64,000 nt of DNA, from the NCBI RefSeq assembly GCF_001020565.1, contig NZ_LDAS01000001.1, positions 348,402-412,401 of the forward strand, written 5' to 3'. Below, piece after piece: positions 45,014 to 53,700 of the stretch. This DNA is from Maribacter thermophilus (GTDB lineage: Bacteria > Bacteroidota > Bacteroidia > Flavobacteriales > Flavobacteriaceae). The position numbers and the translations under genes are program-made. Below the pieces are notes generated by a model, which did not search any database, was not told the DNA's origin, and saw only the letters and a list, made by a program, of their open reading frames with translations. The stretch's first letter is position 1; every line of letters begins with the position of its first letter.

Positions 45014-46357
45014 ATGATAAAATTCAAATTACAGGATATAGTTGCAAGAAAGATGCACTTACTGGCATTCTTGGGAATGCTAATTCTGGGTCTTCAAACA
45101 GTAAGTGCCCAAGAAGGAATAAGTTTGGAGGAAAGCAAAAAAGCGGCGCTTAAACATAGTAATGCCATTAAGAACGGACTGTTGACCATAGAAAAGGCCA
45201 AGGCCTTTAAGCAAGAAATGCTTGCCAATTATTTTCCAACCATAGAAGCGACCGCTTTGGGACTTTACGGACCCGACGATATCATAAGTCCAATTCCAGG
45301 TATTTTGCCAAATGGCATAGATAATCTATATAGTGCCAGTGCCATGGCGACAGAAGTTATTTATGCCGGTGGAAAAATCAGAAATTCCAATGCCTTGGCA
45401 GACCTTCAAACGGAAACCTCCAAAATTAGGGCCGAACAGGCGGTAGATTCGGTCTTATTGGTGACGGAACAAAAGTTTTGGCAATTGGTACAATTGCAAG
45501 AACAGCAAAAGGTATTGGAAACCAACGAAGCCTATTTGAACGAACTGCTTAAACAACAGGAAGATTTACTTGAAGCGGGCTTAATAGCCAAAAACCAATT
45601 GTTACAGGTAAAAGTGAACCGCAGCGAGTTATTGTTGAATAAAAGTAAATTGGAGAATCTGCGCAAATTGGCCTTACTCGATTTTTCGCTTTACGTAGGG
45701 GTGGCCTATTCCCCGGAAATGAGGGCTATGGCCGACTTTGAAAATATTGCCCCTCCTGAACTAAAGTACACCGAGCCCGATTTAAACCTGACGGAAAACA
45801 GCAACTACCAATTATTGGAGAAATCGATTTCCGCGAGTCAATTACGAACAAAAATGGCCAAGGCCGATCTTTTACCTTCTTTAGCCGTTGGTTTTTCGGC
45901 ATTTGAGTTCGGCTCTTTTGACAATACGCTGGAAAGTCAGTTTTCAGGCCTGGCCTTCGGTACCTTGAGTATACCGATTTCCGATTGGTGGGGTAGTGGC
46001 AAGCAAAGGGTAAGGCAAGAAAAGATACAGGAAGAGATTAGCCAAAACAATCGTGAAGACGGTATAGACCAATTAAAGGTGGCCATCACCCAAAGTTGGT
46101 ATGATTTGTTGGATGCGCACGAACAGATTCAGTATGCCTTGGAAAATAAAGCCTTGGCCGAGGAAAACCTAAAGGTATATAGAGACAATTACGACAGTGG
46201 CCTAAGTAACCTCACCGATCTCTTGGATGCGCAGGCGATGGCACAGAAAGCGCAGTCCAATCTCATCAATGCCTATACCAATTATCAAAACAAGGAAATC
46301 ACTTTCTTGTACAGAACGGACCAGTTGGACACCCCTGCCATAGAGGGGCTTAAATAG
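45014..46357 (+). CDS. Outer membrane efflux protein (TolC family)
   Basis: The 447-residue protein (ATG at 45014; a GTG directly before it is an alternative) has a signal peptide ending SAQE. Two outer membrane efflux repeats follow. Coiled-coil helices are visible in QEQQKVLETNEAYLNELLKQ and in EQIQYALENKALAEENLKVY, followed by the conserved YDSGLSNLTDLLDAQ. It forms the outer membrane channel for the RND pump encoded just upstream and completes a tripartite system. Confidence 0.92.
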   Translation: MIKFKLQDIVARKMHLLAFLGMLILGLQTVSAQEGISLEESKKAALKHSNAIKNGLLTIEKAKAFKQEMLANYFPTIEATALGLYGPDDIISPIPGILPNGIDNLYSASAMATEVIYAGGKIRNSNALADLQTETSKIRAEQAVDSVLLVTEQKFWQLVQLQEQQKVLETNEAYLNELLKQQEDLLEAGLIAKNQLLQVKVNRSELLLNKSKLENLRKLALLDFSLYVGVAYSPEMRAMADFENIAPPELKYTEPDLNLTENSNYQLLEKSISASQLRTKMAKADLLPSLAVGFSAFEFGSFDNTLESQFSGLAFGTLSIPISDWWGSGKQRVRQEKIQEEISQNNREDGIDQLKVAITQSWYDLLDAHEQIQYALENKALAEENLKVYRDNYDSGLSNLTDLLDAQAMAQKAQSNLINAYTNYQNKEITFLYRTDQLDTPAIEGLK

Positions 46358-46771
46358 AAGCGGAAAGAGTGGTTGTAAACCAACTTGTATATCAAACGGG
46401 GCAATCTGCAAGGGGGTTATATGGAAAAGTGAATTAATGGTAAGGGTTTTGAAATTGGCACCGACTTGGTTGCTAGCTTTAATAACCTCCGATATGGTCA
46501 AAGGAACCTATTGATAGGCCTAAATAGGACAAGTGGATTTTTACGTTTTGTGAAACTGATTTATCACATGGATATGTAAGGTTTTGTACGTAAATAAACA
46601 GAATCAAAAAAAAGTCACAATGCTAATTATAATGTATCTTTTTGTGACTCAAAACATTGCCTGTTAACAGGTCTCTTTTTTAGCCTTGAGAAGTATTACT
46701 GTAAGAAAAATATTCTTAAAATAAGTGTATTTTTGAACAGGAGTATTTCTAATCAAGGTTTCGATTTTTTT
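46358..46771. other. Intergenic region with a spaced inverted repeat
   Basis: This 414-base interval follows the efflux operon. AGTCACAA at 46613-46620 and TTGTGACT at 46642-46649 are perfect inverted arms with 21 bases between, and a second palindrome CCTGTTAACAGG lies at 46660-46671. No gene is visible. The arms could form a hairpin in RNA or bind a dimeric regulator. Confidence 0.5.
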
Positions 46772-48250
46772 ATGAATTTTTCTGCTTGCATTGTATTTTT
46801 TTTGTTTTTTGTCAATCTATCCAATGCCCATGCCTATACGCTCACAGAAGAAACGATAGATGGCCAAATCGAAAAATCCAAACAAGAGTTTGCCAAATTA
46901 AATTTTTATCAATCTATATCATATGCCAAAGAGGCATTGGATGACTCAGAAAAAATAGCCTATTCAAAAGGTAAAACGATTGCTTCCATATACTTGGCGA
47001 AAGGATTGATTGAGATTGGTGAATACAAAAAGGCTTTGTCTTTTATTGTAAAGGCAGAAAGAGAGGAATTTTTCAATTCTTACATAAACATGCAAGTAGA
47101 ATCGTATAGGTTAAAAGGACGACTATACGGTAGTCTGGACATGAATCTTTTGGCAGAGAAAGAGTTCAAGAAACAATTGTTGCATTCAGAAAGGATAGCA
47201 AATCGGAATCAAAGGGAAATGTCCATTTTTTGGTCTTATCAGAATCTGGTCCATATATATGACAAAACCAAAAAGAAAGACTCTTTGGATAAATACCTGG
47301 TTTTACAGGAAAATAGTGTACGTCGTTTAGAAGAGGCTATCAATTTTTACAGTATAAGTGCTACTTACTGTCAGATTGCCAGAAATCTTATGAAAAACAA
47401 AAAGTTTCAAGAAGCAAAGAATTACTTGGACAAATCAAATAATATTCTTCATAAATACAACTCAAGATATCTCTTTCAGTATTATGATTGTTATGCCACA
47501 TATGAAAAATTGACGGGTAATCTGAAAGAAGCGGAGCGGTATTATGATTTGGCGTTACAAAATGCGTTGGAACTTAAAGATTTGGATGCCATTGTCGGTC
47601 AATACAAAAACATGTCCGATTTCTTCATAAACGATATGAAAGACGTTAAGACAGGGAAAAAATACTTGTTGTTGTACCATAAATACAATGATTCTCTAAG
47701 GACGATAAATTCAAATATACAGGACGATGTATATAATGAAATTTTAAAAGAGAAATATGAGGTTGCAAGACAAGTAGGGGGAAGTTACGAATATATTGTT
47801 TTGGGGGTGCTCCTTATTGGTCTGGTGCCTATAGGGTTTATCTATTACCGAAAAATAAAATATAAGCGTAAAATTAAGGTGTTGGAAACGGAGATAGATG
47901 ATCATAGTAGAACAATGCAATCAGAAATAGAAGATTCCAGACATAAAGAATTAATGACTGCGGCCAATACCAATAGTCCAGATTTTCCATTACTGTTCGA
48001 GGAACTTTATCCAGAAGTTGTGGCAGAGATTAAAAAACGTAATTCGAATGTACTTAGTTCTGACATTGCTTTTCTGGGGATGGCTCACTTGAATTTTTCG
48101 ACCAAAGACTTGGCCAACATACTAAACGTAACCGTGCGAGCTATTCAGGTGCGCAAAAATAGACTTCGTAAAAAATACAACATTTCTTCAGATATAGACT
48201 TTAACCTTTGGTATAGTCTCGAAATACCCAAAGAAAATAATAAACAATAA
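46772..48250 (+). CDS. Membrane-anchored TPR protein with C-terminal helix-turn-helix
   Basis: From the ATG at 46772 the protein has 492 residues: a signal or anchor (MNFSACIVFFLFFVNLSNAHA), TPR-type repeats at about 30-330, and one transmembrane helix (YIVLGVLLIGLVPIGFIYY). A coiled coil follows, and a C-terminal LuxR-like helix-turn-helix (STKDLANILNVTVRAIQVRKNRLRKK). A TTG at 46733 would add 13 residues and is less likely. There is no kinase or receiver domain, so it probably passes a periplasmic signal straight to a DNA-binding domain held at the membrane. It lies upstream of the adhesin/PorP/OmpA genes and may control them; this is inferred from position. Confidence 0.75.
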   Translation: MNFSACIVFFLFFVNLSNAHAYTLTEETIDGQIEKSKQEFAKLNFYQSISYAKEALDDSEKIAYSKGKTIASIYLAKGLIEIGEYKKALSFIVKAEREEFFNSYINMQVESYRLKGRLYGSLDMNLLAEKEFKKQLLHSERIANRNQREMSIFWSYQNLVHIYDKTKKKDSLDKYLVLQENSVRRLEEAINFYSISATYCQIARNLMKNKKFQEAKNYLDKSNNILHKYNSRYLFQYYDCYATYEKLTGNLKEAERYYDLALQNALELKDLDAIVGQYKNMSDFFINDMKDVKTGKKYLLLYHKYNDSLRTINSNIQDDVYNEILKEKYEVARQVGGSYEYIVLGVLLIGLVPIGFIYYRKIKYKRKIKVLETEIDDHSRTMQSEIEDSRHKELMTAANTNSPDFPLLFEELYPEVVAEIKKRNSNVLSSDIAFLGMAHLNFSTKDLANILNVTVRAIQVRKNRLRKKYNISSDIDFNLWYSLEIPKENNKQ

Positions 48251-48712
48251 TATACTACGGAGAACTTTGGTGGTTTGCATTCAATGTACTATTTCACCTA
48301 AACTGTGATACTGATTCTTGATGGGTATAGAAGGTATATACTTTAAGAAAATATAGCAGAAGCGGTTGTGTACCTTCTTCCATATTTATTAATTATTGGG
48401 TTATTCCTCAAAAATAGTAATATACGTCATGTATTTCCTTGTGTGTAATTTCTTCATGCAGACCATTTACATCTCTCTTAATGGCTGGTTGGTAATTTTA
48501 AGTACATATCTGGTAGCTGAACATATCCTTTTATGGTCCTTTACCCCAAAAACATTTGACTTTCAACGAATGTGAAACATTTGTGATAGGTGTTTTTTAG
48601 GATATATGTTAATGATTTTAAGATTTTTGTAAAAATTCTGTAGATACGATTTTTAAAACTATTGAATATCCCACCACCACTTTTATTCTATACTAAACAT
48701 TAACCATTAACT
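48251..48712. other. Intergenic region upstream of the adhesin operon
   Basis: This 462-base A+T-rich interval must hold the promoter of the adhesin gene. I see no gene, RNA or terminator, and no convincing TAnnTTTG box at a proper distance from the start codon. Confidence 0.45.
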
Positions 48713-51700
48713 ATGATTAGAAAGTATTTAAAAAGTATACTGTTCTTGATTTTTGTTATACGAATAGGTTATGCACAAGAACCTTTTCAATGTGATGGTT
48801 CGGCCTATCTTGTTTCGTCTCCTTCAGGAACAGATCCTTCCATTTTAAGTGTAGTGGAAGCCACGAATCCTAGTGTGGTCTTGGCTACGATTTCTCCTTC
48901 CACATCGGATAGGTACAATGCCATAGGATACAATTTTCTGGACAACTTTATCTACGGTATCGCTAGTGGAGATGCAGCTGTCAACGATCCCGGCGACATT
49001 GTACAGATAGACGCCTTGGGAAATGTTGTGAACATGGGCGTACCCACCCCGGTTGCGGGACAAAGTGATGGCCTGCCTTCGTGGACGTCCGATTCTAGTG
49101 TAAATACCAATGGGGGTTATGTGAACATGGCTTCTGGGGTTGTGGGAAGTGATAATTTGTTCTATTGTCTTGCAAGTACCGATGATTCCAAAGCCTACCT
49201 GGTAGCCGTTGATTTGATTGCCATGACCTATACCACAAAAGAACTGTCACTTGGTGTAGCCTCCTTGGTGGCCGACCTGGCATTTTCTTCGTATGACGGT
49301 ATGCTCTATGGAACCGTGAGGGGACAGGAAAAGATTGTAAAAATAAACCCGGGCACCGGGTATCAGTCCTATGTAAGCCTTCCGGCAGGTTCCCCCACAT
49401 TATTGTATTCCGCCGGTGGTGCCTGGAACGATTCCCAAGGAAGGGTCTACTTCTATTACAACAGTACGGCGGAAACAGAAAATAGGTTATTTAGGTACGA
49501 CCCAAGCATCAATGAACTTGTAGATTTGGTCGGGGCTACAGCATATTCCACTTTCGATGCAACGGCATGTTATCCAACTTCCTTCGAAAAGGAGGTGGAC
49601 GTACCAACGGAAGGGGTACACGCAGGAGATATTGTAGATGTTGAATTTACCATCTACAATAATTTTCCTTCGACACAAATTTTTGATTTTGAGGATACAC
49701 TTATTTCCTCAAACCTCAGTTGGGTGGCCAATTCCGTGACTCCCACATCGCCCGGGGGAGGTACGGTTAACATTACAGGACAAACCCTGAACATCAATGG
49801 AATTTCAATTCCCCCCATCGCATCGACCAGTGGCGTACCTTTTTCGTTTACTGTTTCCTTTAAAATTTCGGAGAATGCGTCTCCTATCGAGTGCTTTACC
49901 AATCAAGCTAGTATATCCAATGGTTCTACAACGGTAACGAGTGATGACCCAAATACTTTGGATTTAGGCGACCCTACAGAATTTTGTTTAACTCCGTGCA
50001 CCACTTGCAAGGCCGGGGACGATTCCGCTACTACACTAGTGGGTGCCCCTGTATTGATCGATGTATTGGACAACGATGGCAATATGGGAGATTTGGATGT
50101 ATCAAGCGTAACCATAACCAGTGCCCCATTAAATGGAACCCTAACCATTGATTCTGTAACTGGAGAGATCGAATATACTCCAAATGCCGGTTATACAGGT
50201 ACGGATGAATTTACCTATTCGGTATGTACTACCGATACCCCGGTATACTGTGATACGGCCACTGTTTCTATTGATGTCCTTGCGGACACGGATGGCGATG
50301 GTATTTCTGATGACCAAGAGACCTTGGACGGTACCGATCCTTTGGATGACTGTGATTCGGTAGGCGGAACACCTTTGAGCACCAGCGACTGTGATAATGA
50401 TGGCATCTCCAATGGCGATGAGGTGACTTTGGGCACCGACCCCAACAATCCCGATACGGATGGTGACGGTATCCCTGACGGACAGGAAGTATCCGACGGT
50501 ACCGATCCTTTGGACGATTGTGATTCGTTAGGTGGTACTCCTCTAGCTACAAGCGACTGTGATGGTGATGGAATCAGCAATGGAGATGAGGCAACTTTGG
50601 GTACGGATCCCAACGATCCCGATACGGACGGTGACGGCATCTCCGACGGACAGGAGGTATCCGATGGTACCGATCCTTTGGATGACTGTGATTCGGTAGG
50701 CGGAACACCTTTGAGCACCAGCGACTGTGATGGCGATGGAATCAGCAATGGCGATGAAGCAGCCTTGGGCACCGACCCCAACGATCCCGATACGGATGGT
50801 GACGGCATCTCCGACGGACAGGAGGTATCCGATGGTACCGATCCGCTTGATGACTGTGATTCGGTAGGCGGAACACCTTTGAGCACCAGCGACTGTGATG
50901 GCGATGGAATCAGCAATGGCGATGAAGCAGCCTTGGGCACCGACCCCAACGATCCCGATACGGATGGTGATGGCATCCCTGACGGACAGGAGGTATCCGA
51001 TGGTACCGATCCTTTGGATGACTGTGATTCCGTAGGAGGAACACCTTTGAGCACCAGCGACTGTGATGGCGATGGAATCAGCAATGGCGATGAAGCAGCC
51101 TTGGGCACCGACCCCAACGATCCCGATACGGATGGTGATGGCATCTCCGACGGACAGGAAGTATCCGACGGAACCGATCCTTTAAATTCTTGTGATTCGG
51201 TAGGCGGAACACCTTTGAGCACCAGCGACTGTGATGGCGATGGCATCTCCAATGACGATGAAGCTGCCTTGGGCACCGACCCCAACGATCCCGATACGGA
51301 TGGTGACGGTATTTCCGACGGACAGGAAGTATCCGATGGTACCGATCCTTTGGATGACTGTGATTCGGTAGGCGGAACACCTTTGAGCACCAGCGACTGT
51401 GATGGCGATGGAATCAGCAACGGCGATGAAGCAGCCTTGGGCACCGTCCCCAACGATCCCGATACGGAGGGTGATGGTATCTCCGACGGGCAGGAAGTAT
51501 CCGATGGTACCGGTCCTTTGGATGACTGTGATTCGGTAGACGGAACACCTTTGAGCACCAGCGCCTGTGATGGCGATGGAATCAGCACTGGCGATGAAGC
51601 AGCCTTGGGCACCGTCCCCAACGATCCCGATACGGAGGGTGATGGTATCTCCGACGGGCAGGAAGTATCCGATGGTACCGGTCCTTTGGATGACTGTGAT

Positions 51701-52732
51701 TCGGTAGACGGAACACCTTTGAGCACCAGCGCCTGTGATGGCGATGGAATCAGCACTGGCGATGAAGCAGCCTTGGGCACCGTCCCCAACGATCCCGATA
51801 CGGAGGGTGATGGTATCTCCGACGGGCAGGAAGTATCCGATGGTACCGGTCCTTTGGATGACTGTGATTCGGTAGACGGAACACCTTTGAGCACCAGCGC
51901 CTGTGATGGCGATGGAATCAGCACTGGCGATGAAGCAGCCTTGGGCACCGTCCCCAACGATCCCGATACGGATGGTGATGGCATCTCCGACGGACAGGAA
52001 GTATCCGACGGAACCGATCCTTTAAATTCTTGTGATTCGGTAGGCGGAACACCTTTGAGCACCGGCGACTGCGATAATGATGGGTTGACCAACGAGGAGG
52101 AAGTTATTTTGGGTACGGATCCTAGCGATCCCGATACGGATGGTGATGGTATATCTGATGGGCAAGAAGTCTTGGATGGCACCGACCCGCTTGACGATTG
52201 TGATTCCGTAGACGGTACTCCTCTTGCTACAAGTGATTGTGATAATGATGGATTGACCAACGAGGAAGAAGAAGCCATAGGTACGGATCCTGACGAAGCC
52301 GATACGGATGGCGATACGATTCCTGATGGTCAGGAAATAGAGGAAGGTACAGATCCACTTGATTCTTGCGACTCCATAAATGGAGTTCCTACTCCGGAAT
52401 CCGATTGTAATGAAGATGTTGATGATATGGATATTTCTATAACCAACGAGATCATTACACCGGACAACGACGGGGTAAACGATTATTTCGAGATTGAGAA
52501 TATCGAATCCTATCCTAATAACAAGGTACAGATATATAACCGATGGGGCGTTCTGGTGTATGAGGCGTCCGGTTACGACAATGGTCCTAATTCATTTAGG
52601 GGGGTCTCCGACGGAAGGGCGACCATCCAAGCGGATTCTAAGCTTCCGGTGGGCGTATACTTTTATTTGGTCAAATATGAAAACAATGGAGAGAGCCTGA
52701 GCAAAGCGGGATACCTATACATCAACAGATAA
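48713..52732 (+). CDS. Surface adhesin-like protein with thrombospondin type 3-like repeats and a type IX secretion C-terminal signal
   Basis: This 1339-residue protein has a signal peptide (to about residue 22), a N-terminal beta-propeller-like region (about 23-290), and a conserved-repeat beta domain (about 290-430). A cadherin-like/Big_9-type domain follows (about 435-523). About 12.5 tandem 56-residue repeats rich in DxDxDG (about 524-1235) come next. The final domain (about 1243-1339) is the gliding-motility-associated type B sorting domain (IITPDNDGVNDYFEIENI, YNRWGVLVYEASGYDN). It should be exported by the type IX system and attached to the surface. Each repeat has two Cys and several Asp, which fits calcium binding and disulfides. 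The next genes are PorP/SprF and OmpA/PD40, the standard partners of such proteins. Confidence 0.9.
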   Translation: MIRKYLKSILFLIFVIRIGYAQEPFQCDGSAYLVSSPSGTDPSILSVVEATNPSVVLATISPSTSDRYNAIGYNFLDNFIYGIASGDAAVNDPGDIVQIDALGNVVNMGVPTPVAGQSDGLPSWTSDSSVNTNGGYVNMASGVVGSDNLFYCLASTDDSKAYLVAVDLIAMTYTTKELSLGVASLVADLAFSSYDGMLYGTVRGQEKIVKINPGTGYQSYVSLPAGSPTLLYSAGGAWNDSQGRVYFYYNSTAETENRLFRYDPSINELVDLVGATAYSTFDATACYPTSFEKEVDVPTEGVHAGDIVDVEFTIYNNFPSTQIFDFEDTLISSNLSWVANSVTPTSPGGGTVNITGQTLNINGISIPPIASTSGVPFSFTVSFKISENASPIECFTNQASISNGSTTVTSDDPNTLDLGDPTEFCLTPCTTCKAGDDSATTLVGAPVLIDVLDNDGNMGDLDVSSVTITSAPLNGTLTIDSVTGEIEYTPNAGYTGTDEFTYSVCTTDTPVYCDTATVSIDVLADTDGDGISDDQETLDGTDPLDDCDSVGGTPLSTSDCDNDGISNGDEVTLGTDPNNPDTDGDGIPDGQEVSDGTDPLDDCDSLGGTPLATSDCDGDGISNGDEATLGTDPNDPDTDGDGISDGQEVSDGTDPLDDCDSVGGTPLSTSDCDGDGISNGDEAALGTDPNDPDTDGDGISDGQEVSDGTDPLDDCDSVGGTPLSTSDCDGDGISNGDEAALGTDPNDPDTDGDGIPDGQEVSDGTDPLDDCDSVGGTPLSTSDCDGDGISNGDEAALGTDPNDPDTDGDGISDGQEVSDGTDPLNSCDSVGGTPLSTSDCDGDGISNDDEAALGTDPNDPDTDGDGISDGQEVSDGTDPLDDCDSVGGTPLSTSDCDGDGISNGDEAALGTVPNDPDTEGDGISDGQEVSDGTGPLDDCDSVDGTPLSTSACDGDGISTGDEAALGTVPNDPDTEGDGISDGQEVSDGTGPLDDCDSVDGTPLSTSACDGDGISTGDEAALGTVPNDPDTEGDGISDGQEVSDGTGPLDDCDSVDGTPLSTSACDGDGISTGDEAALGTVPNDPDTDGDGISDGQEVSDGTDPLNSCDSVGGTPLSTGDCDNDGLTNEEEVILGTDPSDPDTDGDGISDGQEVLDGTDPLDDCDSVDGTPLATSDCDNDGLTNEEEEAIGTDPDEADTDGDTIPDGQEIEEGTDPLDSCDSINGVPTPESDCNEDVDDMDISITNEIITPDNDGVNDYFEIENIESYPNNKVQIYNRWGVLVYEASGYDNGPNSFRGVSDGRATIQADSKLPVGVYFYLVKYENNGESLSKAGYLYINR
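50285..52420. repeat. Tandem 168-base repeat array (about 12.5 copies) in the adhesin gene
   Basis: Units start at 50285, 50453, 50621 and every 168 bases up to 52301. The coded unit is DTDGDGISDGQEVSDGTDPL, then DDCDSVGGTPLSTSDCDGDG, then ISNGDEAALGTDPNDP. Units starting at 51461, 51629 and 51797 are identical to each other at DNA level and differ from the rest at six amino acid positions. The period divides by three, so copy number can change without a frameshift. Confidence 0.95.
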
Positions 52733-52756
52733 ATTTCTCCAATACAAACCATTAAC

Positions 52757-53689
52757 ATGAAAAAACGATTTATAACAGTCTTATTTATTTTTATCGGCCT
52801 TGTTATGGTCCAAGCGCAGCAAGACGCCCAGTATACACAGTATATGTACAACACGATATCGGTAAACCCTGCCTATGCAGGTTCCCGTGGTGTATTTAGT
52901 ATTGCAGCCCTGCACCGTTCACAGTGGGTAGGCCTTGATGGAGCTCCTACCACCCAAACCCTGAACTTTCATACCCCAGTATCAAATTCAGTAGGTCTCG
53001 GATTGTCAGTGGTAAACGATGAGATAGGTAACGGTACCAATCAGGACACGTATATAGATGCTGCTTTTTCCTATACGGTACATACCTCAGAGGAGGGCAA
53101 GCTGTCCTTCGGTCTCAAGGCAGGGGGACACCTTTTGAATATCGATTTCTCGAAACTTAGAAATTATGGTGCAGAGAGCAATCTGCCCAATATCGACAAT
53201 AAGTTTTCCCCAAATTTCGGTGCGGGAATCTATTACCACACCGACCGTTTCTATGCGGGACTATCTGTACCGAATTTTTTGGAAACGGAACATTTCGACG
53301 GTTCCGACGCTGACAGTTCCTCCTTTGTGGCCAAGGAACGCATGAATTATTATTTCATCACAGGATATGTGTTCGACCTTAATTCAAGAACAAAATTTAA
53401 ACCGGCGGCATTAATGAAAGCTGTAAAAGGAGCACCATTGCAAGTTGACCTGAGCGCGAGCTTTTTGTTCAACGATAAGTTTTCGTTGGGGGCTGCCTAC
53501 CGCTGGGATGCCGCCCTGAGTGGACTGTTCGGCTTTCAGTTGAGCGACCAGTTAATGATAGGTTTGGCCTATGATAGAGAGGTTACCGATTTAGGAGGGA
53601 CAAGTTTCAACGACGGGTCTTTCGAGATTATGTTGAGATACGAGTTCTTGAACAGGTATAAACGAGTGCTAACCCCAAGATTCTTTTAA
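52757..53689 (+). CDS. PorP/SprF-family outer membrane protein
   Basis: The 310-residue protein has a signal peptide (LFIFIGLVMVQAQ). The family opening QDAQYTQYMYNTISVNPAYAG and SLHRSQWVGLDGAPTTQTL-type stretch are followed by beta-barrel strands up to YEFLNRYKRVLTPRFF. These proteins reside in the outer membrane and work with type IX secretion of a specific surface protein. It lies 24 bases after the adhesin gene and 11 bases before the OmpA/PD40 gene, the usual order for such operons. Confidence 0.9.
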   Translation: MKKRFITVLFIFIGLVMVQAQQDAQYTQYMYNTISVNPAYAGSRGVFSIAALHRSQWVGLDGAPTTQTLNFHTPVSNSVGLGLSVVNDEIGNGTNQDTYIDAAFSYTVHTSEEGKLSFGLKAGGHLLNIDFSKLRNYGAESNLPNIDNKFSPNFGAGIYYHTDRFYAGLSVPNFLETEHFDGSDADSSSFVAKERMNYYFITGYVFDLNSRTKFKPAALMKAVKGAPLQVDLSASFLFNDKFSLGAAYRWDAALSGLFGFQLSDQLMIGLAYDREVTDLGGTSFNDGSFEIMLRYEFLNRYKRVLTPRFF

Positions 53690-53700
53690 ATACGCAAGAC

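Noticed and set aside
50215-52278. A 687-codon open frame on the minus strand, rich in Ser and Pro
   Set aside because: It lies opposite the tandem-repeat part of the adhesin gene. A 168-base repeat with period divisible by three keeps any open antisense frame open through all copies, so length is not evidence here.
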